64,000 nucleotides of DNA, from positions 239,920 through 303,919 of the forward strand of contig NZ_JACHLI010000006.1 of the NCBI RefSeq assembly GCF_014204515.1. Reading direction: 5' to 3'. The position numbers were made by a program, and so were the translations under genes. This stretch comes from Pseudomonas nitroreducens (lineage in GTDB: Bacteria > Pseudomonadota > Gammaproteobacteria > Pseudomonadales > Pseudomonadaceae). Of this stretch, positions 7,530 to 15,914 are shown piece after piece. The notes under the pieces were generated by a model. The model saw nothing but the letters and a program-made list of their open reading frames with translations. It did not search any database and was not told where the DNA came from. How positions within the stretch are numbered: the stretch's first letter is position 1; the number at the start of each line of letters is the position of its first letter.

Positions 7530-7831
7530 CCATGAACTCTGTCTTCGTCGCGCTGGATGCCCTGCTATGCATTCTGGTGGTGGCGGCGGCGCTGGATTAT
7601 CTGCGCGCCGTGCACTTGCTCGACCATCCGTTGCTGTGCGTGGCTTTCTATCTGGTTGCGCTCGGTGCGTTTGGAATTCTCACCGAGCTCGCCCGCGGCT
7701 ACTGGGTGAGTCCCTCGTCGGTCCTGCTTCACCTCGGGGTTGTTTTGTACGCATGGAGCCGCCGATCGCAGATTTTTCGGGAGGATTGGGGCTGGAACGG
7801 TGTTGAGCGCCGCAAGGTCCGACGCCCGTGA
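7526..7831 (+). CDS. Small membrane protein, possible second holin or antiholin
   Basis: A 101-residue protein with three predicted membrane segments (FVALDALLCILVVAAALDYL, LLCVAFYLVALGAFGIL, VLLHLGVVLYAW) and a basic cytoplasmic tail (GVERRKVRRP). The ATG at 7526 overlaps the holin stop; an in-frame ATG at 7532 is the alternative. Coupling to the holin gene suggests it modulates lysis timing, but no diagnostic motif is visible. The next gene starts on GTG at 7828, overlapping its stop. Confidence 0.5.
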   Translation: MTMNSVFVALDALLCILVVAAALDYLRAVHLLDHPLLCVAFYLVALGAFGILTELARGYWVSPSSVLLHLGVVLYAWSRRSQIFREDWGWNGVERRKVRRP

Positions 7832-8460
7832 GCGTTGTCGATGTTTCCGTTCACGCTAATGTGAAGGAGATCAGCAAGAAGCTGAGTCGACTGGCTCATC
7901 AGCAGCTTGGCTTTGCCACGGCGCAGGCGCTGACCGCTCTGGCGAAGGAAGTCCAGGCCGACGAAACCCGCAACATCGCGACGACCTTCAAGAACCCGAA
8001 GAGCTTCACCAAGAACTCGGTGGGTGTTCAGGGGGCACGGAAGGACACGCTGACCGCTAAGGTCTACGTGAAGCCCATCGCTGCCCGCTACCTGCTGCCG
8101 TATGAAGAGGGTGGGGCACATGCACTGCCAGGTAACAGCCGGGCGATCCTCAACCCGAAGAACGTTCGGCTCGATGCCAATGGCCAGTTGCCTCGACGAC
8201 TGCTGGCCAGGTTGAAGGCGCGGCCTGATGTCTACATCGGTCCGATGAAGACCAAGGGCGGTGTGGTCAACGGTGTTTGGCAGCGGCTGCCGGCGAAGAA
8301 GGGGAAGGCCGCTCGCTTGAAGCTGTTGTTGCGATTCGGTGATGCGTTGCCAGTGAAGAAGCAGCTGCACTACCGCAGTCGCGCCGAGGCGCTGGTGGCG
8401 CGCAGGTTCAATGCCGTGTTCGGCGCAGCGATGGCGAAGGCCATGGCAACTGCCAGATAA
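7828..8460 (+). CDS. Phage virion-associated protein, GpZ/gp10-like (tentative)
   Basis: A 210-residue basic protein. The N-terminal region (KEISKKLSRLAHQQLGFATAQALTALAKEVQ) and the C-terminal helix (RAEALVARRFNAVFGAAMAKAMATA) flank a basic middle (RLPAKKGKAARLKLLLRFGDALPVKKQLHY). This arrangement is typical of lambda GpZ / HK97 gp10-type tail completion proteins, though here it precedes the terminase instead of sitting in the tail module. It starts with GTG 7828, which overlaps the stop of the previous gene. Family assignment is by overall pattern, not by a decisive motif. Confidence 0.5.
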   Translation: MSVVDVSVHANVKEISKKLSRLAHQQLGFATAQALTALAKEVQADETRNIATTFKNPKSFTKNSVGVQGARKDTLTAKVYVKPIAARYLLPYEEGGAHALPGNSRAILNPKNVRLDANGQLPRRLLARLKARPDVYIGPMKTKGGVVNGVWQRLPAKKGKAARLKLLLRFGDALPVKKQLHYRSRAEALVARRFNAVFGAAMAKAMATAR

Positions 8461-8482
8461 CTCAGATTGCATGGAGATCATG

Positions 8483-8689
8483 ATGGATATCCGCGACAAG
8501 CAGCCCATTTCGTCTTGGGCGGTGGACGTGTATGACGATCGCGTCAGTTTCAAGCGCATCCACAACGGGCGGACAGAGGAAAGCTACCCGCCCGTTTCGA
8601 TCTCGAGGGCTGCTGTGTATGCAGCGGCTATTGTGGGTGGTCTTCAACCACCAAGAGATCTTCGGCCGTGCGATACACCGATTGATTGA
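8483..8689 (+). CDS. Small hypothetical protein
   Basis: A 68-residue reading frame starting MDIRDKQPISSWAVDVYDDRVSF, with GGAG 6 bases before ATG 8483. No family is recognised. Its last 60 bases overlap, tail to tail, with the minus-strand frame at 8628-8876, so one of the two may be shorter or not expressed. The ribosome site and in-line position after the previous late gene favour it being real. Confidence 0.45.
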   Translation: MDIRDKQPISSWAVDVYDDRVSFKRIHNGRTEESYPPVSISRAAVYAAAIVGGLQPPRDLRPCDTPID

Positions 8690-8876
8690 ACTCAATCTGC
8701 ACGAGGTTCGGTGCGCGTCGTTTGATTCGGTAGAAGTCGAGTCCGCCGAACGAGAGTCGGGTATCCCTTGGCAGCCCGCTGAGTTGGTCCAGTAGCGTAC
8801 CGACGTCGATGGTATGCAGTTCGATCTGTTCTGCTGATGGCATTGGTTGAGCCTTTGGCTTGGGTTTGACCGGCAA
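8628..8876 (-). CDS. Small hypothetical protein, minus-strand moron-like gene
   Basis: Up to 82 residues, with the start at TTG 8876 or ATG 8843 (MPSAEQIELHTIDVGTLLDQLSGLPRDTRLSFGGLDFYRIKRR). The sequence is well balanced, with amphipathic helix and strand segments and a protein-like composition, and no recognised domain. It is transcribed against the late genes, like the gene at 6862-7092, and converges with the frame at 8483-8689. Lack of a strong ribosome site leaves the start uncertain. Confidence 0.5.
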   Translation of the reverse strand: MPVKPKPKAQPMPSAEQIELHTIDVGTLLDQLSGLPRDTRLSFGGLDFYRIKRRAPNLVQIEFNQSVYRTAEDLLVVEDHPQ

Positions 8877-9076
8877 GCATAGCGAAATCCCGGCGCTCGC
8901 CGACTCCGGAGGAAGGCGCAGTACCCGAGCAGGAAGGGGTCACCATCCAGGGCGGTTGGGGTACCCCCCCCTCAATGGGTCCCTCCTGAGCGATCCTGCA
9001 TCGAGGGCATTGCGCGCCGCGATATCTCTCTAGCTGCAAACTTTCTGAATTTGGGTAACAGGTAACAAGGTCCGCC
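8877..9076 (+). other. Intergenic region before terminase genes; candidate cos site
   Basis: No gene is seen in these 200 bases. In phages with Nu1/gpA-type terminases the cos site lies just upstream of the small subunit gene, which would be here. The region contains a perfect palindrome GGGGTACCCC (8958-8967) inside a C-rich run, and ends with the tandem words GGTAACAGGTAACA (9054-9067). Placement of cos is inferred from lambda organisation; the cut site cannot be read from sequence alone. Confidence 0.4.
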
Positions 9077-9307
9077 ATGAACCAGAGCGAATTCGCATCC
9101 ATCCACGGAGTCAGTCGAAAGACCGTCACCAAGTGGAAAGAGCGCGGCTGGCTTGTGTTTCAGGACGGCGAGTTGGATGTCGATGCGTCGAACGCGTTGA
9201 TCGCGAAGTATCGCCGGGACGGCATCGAAGTTGTTACCCAGGCCGAAGCGGGTAACAAGCCAGCTTCGAAGAAATCTGGCGTTACCCGCAGCGCTGCGCA
9301 GGTAACA
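9054..9307. repeat. GGTAAC(A) repeat cluster around the terminase small-subunit start
   Basis: GGTAACA occurs at 9054-9060, 9061-9067, 9251-9257 and 9301-9307. Inverted copies are TGTTACC at 9232-9238 and GTTACC at 9281-9286. Six copies fall in about 250 bases, two of them in tandem just upstream of the Nu1-like ATG. In lambda, gpNu1 binds repeated R sites (cosB) beside cos; these words could be the equivalent. Part of the cluster is inside coding sequence, where it encodes repeated VT or GN residue pairs. Confidence 0.45.
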
Positions 9308-9655
9308 ATCAAGCCCGGCGAGACTGCTGAGCAGGCGACCGCTCGCATCCTGATCGCCACTGGCGCCGATATGTCTATCGACGAGGCGAAGCGGGTAAAG
9401 GAGAACTACCTCGCCCTGCGGGAGCAGCTTGAGTACGACAGAGATTCGAAGCAGGTCGTTGCTGTCGAGGACGTTGCCCGTGCGGTGGGTGATGAATACG
9501 CCAAGGTGAGAAGTCGTCTGCTGGCGATTCCTTCGGAGCATGCTCCGCGCATCAGTCGTCTGAAAACAGTGCTGGAGATACAAGACGCTCTGCACGGCAT
9601 TATCGTAGAAGCGCTTGAGGAGTTGACCCAAGATGGAAGTGGGATCAACCGGTAG
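9077..9655 (+). CDS. Terminase small subunit, Nu1-like DNA packaging protein
   Basis: A 192-residue protein. The N-terminal 50 residues are a winged-helix type DNA-binding domain (NQSEFASIHGVSRKTVTKWKERGWLVFQDGELDVDASNALI) as in lambda gpNu1 and its relatives. The remainder (from about residue 85, TAEQATARILIATGADMSIDEAKRVKENYLALREQLEY) is helical and should bind the large subunit. It recognises the packaging site and delivers DNA to the motor. ATG 9077 follows AAGG. It overlaps the large subunit gene by 23 bases. Confidence 0.8.
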   Translation: MNQSEFASIHGVSRKTVTKWKERGWLVFQDGELDVDASNALIAKYRRDGIEVVTQAEAGNKPASKKSGVTRSAAQVTIKPGETAEQATARILIATGADMSIDEAKRVKENYLALREQLEYDRDSKQVVAVEDVARAVGDEYAKVRSRLLAIPSEHAPRISRLKTVLEIQDALHGIIVEALEELTQDGSGINR

Positions 9656-11618
9656 TAGTCGTTACCAGGAAGGATATGAGGCGTTAACCGCTTCGCTATT
9701 CCTGGCTAGGCGCCGGAACATTCAGCCGCCACCGAAGCTCACGCTCAGTCAGTGGGCCAGGGAGCATGCGGTGCTCTCACGCGAAACCAGTGCCCAGACA
9801 GGCAAGTTTCACGCATTCGCCTATCAAAACGGAATTATGGATGCGATCACCGACCCGACGGTCGAGATGGTCACAGTTCAGAAGTCTGCCCGCGTGGGCT
9901 ACACGAAGATCCTCGACCACGTCGCGGGCTATTACATTCACCAGGACCCGTCGCCAATCCTAGTAGTCCAGCCTCGAGTTGAGGATGCTGAGGACTACAG
10001 CGTCACCGAAATCGAGCCAATGCTCCGTGACACGCCGGTGCTGGCTGAGATCGTGGGCGATCTGAAGAAGAAGGACTCGAAGCAGAAGATCAACAAGCGG
10101 GTATTCCGTAATGGCGCTTCGATGTCATTTGTCGGAGCCAACAGCCCTGGCGGCTTTCGCCGGATCACTGCTCGAATTGTCCAGTTTGATGAGGTCGACG
10201 GCTACCCGGTTATGGGCGCCGGCAAGGAAGGCGATCAAATCAAGCTAGGGATCAAGCGGACCGAGACCTTCTGGAACCGCAAAATAATCCTGGGCAGTAC
10301 GCCGACGGTCAAAGGCGAAAGCCGCATCGAGAAGAGCTACGCGAACAGCGACCAGCGCAGGTACTTCGTTCCGTGCCCCCATTGCGGCGAATACCAAGTT
10401 CTGGAATGGGGCGGCCCTGACACGCCATACGGCATGAAGTGGGACAAAGATGAGCACGGTAAGGGCATCCCCGAAAGCGTGTTCTATGTCTGCAAGGCCA
10501 CTGGTTGCATGATCCTCGAAGAAGAAAAAGAGGACATGGTTAACCGGGGTGAGTGGCGCGCCACCCAACCGTTCAAGGGGCACGCGGGTTTCCATATCTG
10601 GGCCGCCTATAGCCTCTTTGTCAACGCATCCTGGAAGAACCTAGTTGCCGAATGGCTCGAGGTAAAAGACGACCCACTGATGCGCCAGACTTTCGTGAAC
10701 CTGGTGCTTGGTGAAACCTATGAGGATCGCGGGGATCGGGCGCTACAGGAAGATCGCTTGGCGGCACGCTGCGAGGTATGGCCGGCCGAGGTTCCTGACG
10801 GCGTTGCCGTTATCACCGTTGGCGTGGATACCCAGAATGACCGGTTCGAGTGTGAGGTGGTCGGCTGGGGAATGAATGAAGAGAGCTGGTCCATCGACTT
10901 CGAGGTTATCGAAGGCGATATGGAAACCCCCGACCCTTGGGATCGCCTTGACGCTTATCTGAAGCGCATCTGGTATCGAGGTGATGGCCGTGGATTTGAA
11001 GTCATGGCTGTGTGTCATGACTCTGGCGGCAGCCACACGCAGAAGGTCTACAACTTTGCCAAGGCTCGCCTGGGCCGCCGCGTCTGGGCGATCAAGGGTG
11101 AATCAGCTGTAGGGGGAAAGCGTTCTCCAATCTGGCCGACAAAGACGCCGAGCAGGCGTAACAAGTCGGCGTTTCGCCCGGTGATCCTTGGTGTGAACGC
11201 TGCGAAAGACTCGATACGGTCCCGACTGCATTTGACTGCTCATGGTCCGGGTTTCATGCACTTCCCGGTTGACCGAGACATCAACTACTTCGCGCAACTT
11301 ACGGCTGAGCGGTCGGTTCGCAAGACGTCGGGCGGCCAAGTCTATCGCGTATGGGAGTTGCCTCCTGGGCGCGCCAACGAAGCACTTGATTGCCGGGTCT
11401 ACGCATACGCCGCGCTCTGCGGCTTGATGCATCTGGGGTTGAAGCTGAACAAGCGTGCGGACGAGGTCAACGCCACCATCGGCACGCCTGTCATGCGGCC
11501 TGAAACAGTCGATCAGCAGGACATCGCTGATGAGGCCGAACGCCCGGAAGAGGCCCGCGGCCCGATGGTCATCACCGAGAAGCCCCGCAAACGATCGCTT
11601 GCCAGTCGTCTGGCATAA
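9633..11618 (+). CDS. Terminase large subunit, lambda GpA family
   Basis: A 661-residue packaging ATPase-nuclease of the GpA family. The N-terminal motor has an adapted Walker A, QKSARVGYTK (83-92), and a Walker B-like segment ITARIVQFDEVDGYP. A zinc-type CPHCGEY...C...C segment follows, then the nuclease half with VITVGVDTQNDRFECEVVGWG. Length matches lambda gpA (641). It cuts concatemers at cos and pumps DNA into proheads. The start ATG 9633 lies inside the Nu1-like gene, with GAGGAG upstream. The C-terminus is basic (KPRKRSLASRLA), as expected for portal contact. Confidence 0.9.
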   Translation: MEVGSTGSSRYQEGYEALTASLFLARRRNIQPPPKLTLSQWAREHAVLSRETSAQTGKFHAFAYQNGIMDAITDPTVEMVTVQKSARVGYTKILDHVAGYYIHQDPSPILVVQPRVEDAEDYSVTEIEPMLRDTPVLAEIVGDLKKKDSKQKINKRVFRNGASMSFVGANSPGGFRRITARIVQFDEVDGYPVMGAGKEGDQIKLGIKRTETFWNRKIILGSTPTVKGESRIEKSYANSDQRRYFVPCPHCGEYQVLEWGGPDTPYGMKWDKDEHGKGIPESVFYVCKATGCMILEEEKEDMVNRGEWRATQPFKGHAGFHIWAAYSLFVNASWKNLVAEWLEVKDDPLMRQTFVNLVLGETYEDRGDRALQEDRLAARCEVWPAEVPDGVAVITVGVDTQNDRFECEVVGWGMNEESWSIDFEVIEGDMETPDPWDRLDAYLKRIWYRGDGRGFEVMAVCHDSGGSHTQKVYNFAKARLGRRVWAIKGESAVGGKRSPIWPTKTPSRRNKSAFRPVILGVNAAKDSIRSRLHLTAHGPGFMHFPVDRDINYFAQLTAERSVRKTSGGQVYRVWELPPGRANEALDCRVYAYAALCGLMHLGLKLNKRADEVNATIGTPVMRPETVDQQDIADEAERPEEARGPMVITEKPRKRSLASRLA

Positions 11619-11628
11619 CGGAGACATC

Positions 11629-11904
11629 ATGATCCGCAGCAACTACAACCCTGCAACCAGCTTGCTGGCGGGGATTCCGCGCGAGCAACTGTTGATCTCG
11701 TTGGCCAATGCCCAGAAGGCCTATCTGGAACTTTCCAGCGGCACCAAGGTGGAGAGCGCCAGTTATACACAGGGTGACGGCACGCGCAGCGTGACCTACA
11801 CCCGCGCTGACCTGGCGCAGCTCGCCAACGTAATTCAGCAACTGCAGATGCAACTCGGCATTGTGCCGAGAGCCCGTAAACCTGTCCGCTTCTGGTTCAA
11901 ATGA
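11629..11904 (+). CDS. Head-tail joining protein, gpW-like
   Basis: A 91-residue protein between the terminase and portal genes, the gpW position. It has the helix-rich pattern of the family (REQLLISLANAQKAYLELSSG, YTRADLAQLANVIQQLQMQLG) and a basic C-terminus (RARKPVRFWFK). It plugs the portal after packaging. I chose ATG 11629, with GGAG 6 bases upstream, over longer in-frame starts inside the terminase gene. It overlaps the portal gene start by 4 bases. Confidence 0.75.
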   Translation: MIRSNYNPATSLLAGIPREQLLISLANAQKAYLELSSGTKVESASYTQGDGTRSVTYTRADLAQLANVIQQLQMQLGIVPRARKPVRFWFK

Positions 11905-13553
11905 TGACCAATCCAGTGACCATCCTAGGCCTCGACGGGAAGCCCTTGGCCCCCGTGCGCCCAGGGAGGGGCAGCATGCTGGCTCCGGGCGGCGGAGCTC
12001 CTTATGACGCTGCCGATGCCTATGGCGAGCACGTTGCCGCCTGGCGGCCATACCTGGGCTCGCCTGACGGTGAGCTCAACATGTACCGCGACCGCATCGT
12101 TGCGCGTGTGCGCGACCTGGTGCGTAACGATGGCTGGGCCTCGGGCGCGGTAACCCGCATCCTCGACAACGCCATCGGTGGCCACTTTCGCCCGCTGATC
12201 AAGCCTGACTGGCGTGCTCTTCGGGCGTACACCGGCAACAAGGCCTTCGATGCGGAGTGGGCACATGAGTTCGGCCAGGTGGCGACGGCGCACTATCGTT
12301 CCTGGGCGTTCGACCAGGGCCGCTATTGCGACGCTCAGCGCAAGCTGACCATCGTGCAGATGCTGCGCCTGGGGTTCCGGCACAAGCTGATCGATGGCGA
12401 CAACCTGGTCCAGGTGTGCTGGATTCCGGAGCGTATCGGCCCCGGCCGGGCGCGGTACGGCACTGCCTTGCAACTGATCGACCCCGACCGCTTGAGCAAC
12501 CCGCAACAGCAGTTCGACAGCCAGAGCAGTCGCGGTGGTGTCGATGTCGACCAGTACGGCGCAGCACGCGGTTACTGGATCCGCAAGGCTCACCAGGGCG
12601 ACTGGTGGGCGGCGGCTGATAGCGTCACCTGGGAGTATGTGCCGCGCGAAGACGATCACGGGCGCCCCTACATGATTCACGACTTCGACGCTGATCGTGC
12701 TGGCCAGCATCGTGGTGGTGCCGGCATTTTCACGCCGATCCTGCAGCGCATGAAAATGTTGGCCAAGTACGACGCCGTTGAGTTAGACGCTGCGGTGATC
12801 AATTCGATCTTCGGTGCGTACATCGAGAGCCCGTTCGATCACTCGCTTGTGGCGGATGCGCTCGGCGATGACACGGACCTGTCTGCCTACCAGGATCAAC
12901 GCGCCTCGTTCCACGATGGGCGCCGGACCATGCTCGGGGAGACGCGGCTACCGATCCTGTTCCCTGGCGAGAAAATCAACGCGGTGTCGGCGACCCGGCC
13001 GAACTCCAACTTCGCCGGGTTCGAGAAGTCGTTCCTGCGCAATTTCGCCAGCGCTACCGGGCTCTCTGCGCAGCAGATGTCGCACGACTGGTCGGACACC
13101 AACTACAGCTCGGCGCGAGGCGCACTGCTGGAGGCCTACAAGACCCTAACCCGTCGCCGCAACGACTTCGCCATGAACTCGGCTCAGCCGATCCTCGGTT
13201 GCTTCCTCGAGGAGTCGATGGAAGTGGACGACTACCCGCTGCCGCACGGCGCTCCGCATTTCATGGAGTGCCGCTCCATGTACTCCCGCGCGGAGTGGAT
13301 GGGCCCGGCGCGTGGCTGGATCGACCCTGTCGCCGAGAAGCAAGGGGCCGTGCTGGGCATGGATGCAGGTCTGTCGACTTTGCAGCATGAGTGCATGGAG
13401 CAGGGCCTGGACTACGAAGAGGTCCTCGAGCAGCGCAAGCGCGAGATCGAAAAATTCAACGAATTGGGCATCCCGCTGCCGACCTGGGCGGGCATGCAGG
13501 TGCCGGGCTACACCCCGGCCAGCCAGACCATTACCAAACCGGAGCCGACCTGA
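11901..13553 (+). CDS. Portal protein, lambda gpB family
   Basis: A 550-residue portal protein. Lambda-family marks are SGAVTRILDNAIGGHFRP near residue 75, LIDGDNLVQVCWIPERIG and LQLIDPDRLSNP in the middle, and ATGLSAQQMSHDWSDTNYSSARGALLEAYK near residue 390. It forms the dodecameric DNA channel at the capsid vertex. It starts on tandem ATG codons overlapping the gpW-like stop and ends in a TGATG overlap with the protease gene, in the same order as lambda W-B-C. Confidence 0.9.
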   Translation: MMTNPVTILGLDGKPLAPVRPGRGSMLAPGGGAPYDAADAYGEHVAAWRPYLGSPDGELNMYRDRIVARVRDLVRNDGWASGAVTRILDNAIGGHFRPLIKPDWRALRAYTGNKAFDAEWAHEFGQVATAHYRSWAFDQGRYCDAQRKLTIVQMLRLGFRHKLIDGDNLVQVCWIPERIGPGRARYGTALQLIDPDRLSNPQQQFDSQSSRGGVDVDQYGAARGYWIRKAHQGDWWAAADSVTWEYVPREDDHGRPYMIHDFDADRAGQHRGGAGIFTPILQRMKMLAKYDAVELDAAVINSIFGAYIESPFDHSLVADALGDDTDLSAYQDQRASFHDGRRTMLGETRLPILFPGEKINAVSATRPNSNFAGFEKSFLRNFASATGLSAQQMSHDWSDTNYSSARGALLEAYKTLTRRRNDFAMNSAQPILGCFLEESMEVDDYPLPHGAPHFMECRSMYSRAEWMGPARGWIDPVAEKQGAVLGMDAGLSTLQHECMEQGLDYEEVLEQRKREIEKFNELGIPLPTWAGMQVPGYTPASQTITKPEPT

Positions 13554-14431
13554 TGCAATTTGCACATCTCGCTCAGCGGCTGTTCAACGTCCCGCTCGCC
13601 ATCCACCCAGCCAAGGCCGAGGTGGTCATGGCAGCGCTGGCCGAACGCCTGGGCATCACCCGCATGATGCGGATGAATGGTGATGCCATCGACTTGATCC
13701 CCATGGCACTCGAAGGGGACGGCTACAGTTATGCCGAACGCGGTGCCCGTGATACCGGCTACGACCTGCTCGGTAACATCGCCGTGATCCCGGTTCATGG
13801 CACGCTTGTGCAGAAGACCGGCTCACTGCGGCCGTGGTCCGGCATGACCGGCTATGACGGCATCCGCCAGGCGTTTCTGACGGCGCTCAACGACCCGCAG
13901 GTGACAGCGATAGTGCTCGACATCGACTCACCCGGTGGCGAGGTGGCCGGCGCCTTCGACCTGGTCGACACGATCTACACGGCGCGCGGCTCGAAACCGA
14001 TCTGGTCGATCCTCAACGAAGTGGCGTACTCGGCAGCCTACGCGATCGCCAGTGCAGGCGACCGCATCCATGTGCCGCGCACTGGCGGGACTGGGTCCAT
14101 CGGTGTCATCACCATGCATGTCGATTTTTCGAAGGCGCTTACAGCCGCAGGGCTGCAGGTGACCTTCATCGCCTACGGTGACCGTAAGACTGATGGGCAT
14201 GGCGAGATCCCGCTCGCCCCCGAGGCGTATGACCGATTCAAAGCCGACATCGACACGATGGGCGAGCTCTTCGTCGATACCGTCGCGCGCAACCGAAACA
14301 TCGCGGCCAGCAAGGTCCGCGGGACGCAGGCCCTGACCTATCTCGGCAGCGCCGGGGTAGGTATTGGCCTGGCCGATGCAGTAGCGGCGCCCGACGCCGC
14401 CTTCCGGGCGCTGCTCGCCGAGCTGGCCTAA
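13553..14431 (+). CDS. Prohead protease, S49 family (lambda gpC-like)
   Basis: A 292-residue S49/ClpP-like serine peptidase. Visible are DIDSPGGEVAGAF (oxyanion glycines near 126-134), the nucleophile serine in EVAYSAAYAIASAGD (Ser160), and a candidate catalytic lysine in YGDRKTDG (Lys212). It matures the prohead. Lambda gpC carries the scaffold as its C-terminal part (Nu3); here the protease stops at residue 292 and a separate acidic protein follows. The start ATG 13553 overlaps the portal stop and has GGAG upstream. Confidence 0.85.
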   Translation: MQFAHLAQRLFNVPLAIHPAKAEVVMAALAERLGITRMMRMNGDAIDLIPMALEGDGYSYAERGARDTGYDLLGNIAVIPVHGTLVQKTGSLRPWSGMTGYDGIRQAFLTALNDPQVTAIVLDIDSPGGEVAGAFDLVDTIYTARGSKPIWSILNEVAYSAAYAIASAGDRIHVPRTGGTGSIGVITMHVDFSKALTAAGLQVTFIAYGDRKTDGHGEIPLAPEAYDRFKADIDTMGELFVDTVARNRNIAASKVRGTQALTYLGSAGVGIGLADAVAAPDAAFRALLAELA

Positions 14432-14453
14432 CACCTACACCAGAGGAACCACC

Positions 14454-15095
14454 ATGACCAAACGCACCCTCCTGGGCGCGGCGATGCCGTTTGCCCATTT
14501 GCTGGGCCTGTCCGCTCGCGCGGCCGAGGATGACGAAAAATCCAGCCGTGCCAAGTCCCGTCGCGCTGAGGATGATCCCGACGATTCTGATGCCGGGGAA
14601 GAGGAAGACGACGAGCCCAAAGGCCGCAAGGCAAAAGGCAAAGCGGCCGACGACGATGACGACCGGCGCGAAGATGATCCGGATGCCGAAGATGAAGAGG
14701 ACGACGAACCGAAGGGCCGCAAGGCCAAGGGCCGTCGTGCTGAGGATGACCCGGACGCCGAGGATGAAGAGGATGACGACGACAAGCCCAACAGCAAGGC
14801 TGTTGCTGCCGATCGCCGCCGCTGCGCCGCCATCGTCGCCCATGGCTTGGAGCTCGGGAGCGTCGAGCAGGCCTGTGTCTTCGCATTCGACACCAACATG
14901 AGCCAGGCGAGCGCCATGGCGGCACTGAGTGCCGGCTCCCGCGCGGATGGCCGCAAGGGCGGTTTGCGCGAGCGGATGGGGTCTGGCCGCGTCAAACCGG
15001 TGGGTGACGACGATGGCGGCAAGACTCCGAACGGCATGACGGAAACAGCGTCGGCCATTGTCCGTGCTGCCGAGCGCGCGCAAGGCAAACACTGA
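14454..15095 (+). CDS. Acidic repeat protein, probable head scaffold
   Basis: A 213-residue protein in the lambda Nu3 position. Residues about 20-112 are a charged low-complexity tract that alternates acidic runs with basic words: the unit EDDEPKGRKAKG occurs twice and RRAEDDP/DAEDEEDD recurs three times. The C-terminal part (DRRRCAAIVAHGLELGSVEQACVFAFDTNMSQASAMAAL) resembles the tail of many Pseudomonas phage protease-scaffold fusions. A scaffold role during capsid assembly is likely from position and composition. The ribosome site is AGAGGAA. Confidence 0.6.
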   Translation: MTKRTLLGAAMPFAHLLGLSARAAEDDEKSSRAKSRRAEDDPDDSDAGEEEDDEPKGRKAKGKAADDDDDRREDDPDAEDEEDDEPKGRKAKGRRAEDDPDAEDEEDDDDKPNSKAVAADRRRCAAIVAHGLELGSVEQACVFAFDTNMSQASAMAALSAGSRADGRKGGLRERMGSGRVKPVGDDDGGKTPNGMTETASAIVRAAERAQGKH

Positions 15096-15132
15096 CTCAG
15101 CCATCCCTCACAACCTTTTTGGAGAGACAACC

Positions 15133-15828
15133 ATGTCGCTGACTCCCAGCTCCATTCGTGACAATCCGCAACAGCCGGGCATCACCGCCCAGGTGTACAT
15201 TCCCGACCAGTTGATCGCTGACGCGCGCAACCTGGTTACTCAGCCCATCCTGCTCGGCGCCGGCAATCTCCTGCGTGGCACCGTGCTGGGCCAGCAGAAC
15301 ACCAACCCTACGCTCGGCGCGGCGGCTTCCGGCAATACCGGCAACGGCACCCTTGGCGCCATCACCGTGGGCAATACCGTTGACACCGGCATCTACACCC
15401 TGACAGCGACCTCGGCGACGAAATTCAAGGTCGTCGACCCCGAGGGCAACGACCTGGGTGTCGCCACTGTCGGCACTGCGTTTGCTAACGCCGAGATCAA
15501 CTTCACGATCACCGCAGGCGGTACCGCGTTCGTTGCCGGCGATGCGTTCACTCTCACCGTGTTCGATGCCGTCGGCACGTACGTGCAGTGTGTCCGCACG
15601 GCCTCCGATGGCAGTCAGGACCCGGTGGCGATTCTCGCCGACGATGCCGATGCCTCGGCAGGTCCGGTCACCACTGGTGCTTATGTGGCGGGCGAGTTCA
15701 ACGAGCGCGCGCTGATCTTCGATGCCTCCTGGGGCTTGAGCCAACTGATCTCGGCCATGCGCCGTTTCAGCCTGTTTGCCAAAAACTCGGTATCGGCGGC
15801 TTCGCCGGTGAACAACACCGCGCCCTGA
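15133..15828 (+). CDS. Head decoration protein, lambda gpD family with insertion
   Basis: A 231-residue capsid-stabilising protein. The flanks match the gpD family (start PGITAQVYIPDQLIADARNLVTQPILLGAG-type region, end AGEFNERALIFDASWGL). Lambda gpD is 110 residues; here a beta-rich segment of about 90 residues (about 55-145, with TLGAITVGNTVDTG and TITAGGTAFVAGDAFTLTV) is inserted, as seen in related Pseudomonas phages. I use ATG 15133 with GGAGAG 12 bases upstream. It is followed by a terminator. Confidence 0.8.
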   Translation: MSLTPSSIRDNPQQPGITAQVYIPDQLIADARNLVTQPILLGAGNLLRGTVLGQQNTNPTLGAAASGNTGNGTLGAITVGNTVDTGIYTLTATSATKFKVVDPEGNDLGVATVGTAFANAEINFTITAGGTAFVAGDAFTLTVFDAVGTYVQCVRTASDGSQDPVAILADDADASAGPVTTGAYVAGEFNERALIFDASWGLSQLISAMRRFSLFAKNSVSAASPVNNTAP

Positions 15829-15849
15829 CGGCGCTTCGGTAATTCCCAG

Positions 15850-15876
15850 AAAAGCCCGCTTCGGCGGGCTTTTTTG
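15850..15876 (+). terminator. Rho-independent terminator after decoration gene
   Basis: Stem AAAAGCCCGC (15850-15859) / GCGGGCTTTT (15864-15873) with a TTCG tetraloop and a run of T. It lies between the decoration and capsid genes, so capsid transcription depends on read-through (antitermination) or its own promoter. Confidence 0.8.
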
Positions 15877-15914
15877 TGGGCCGGAATACCTATCCCAATG
15901 CATGGAGAGGCCAC

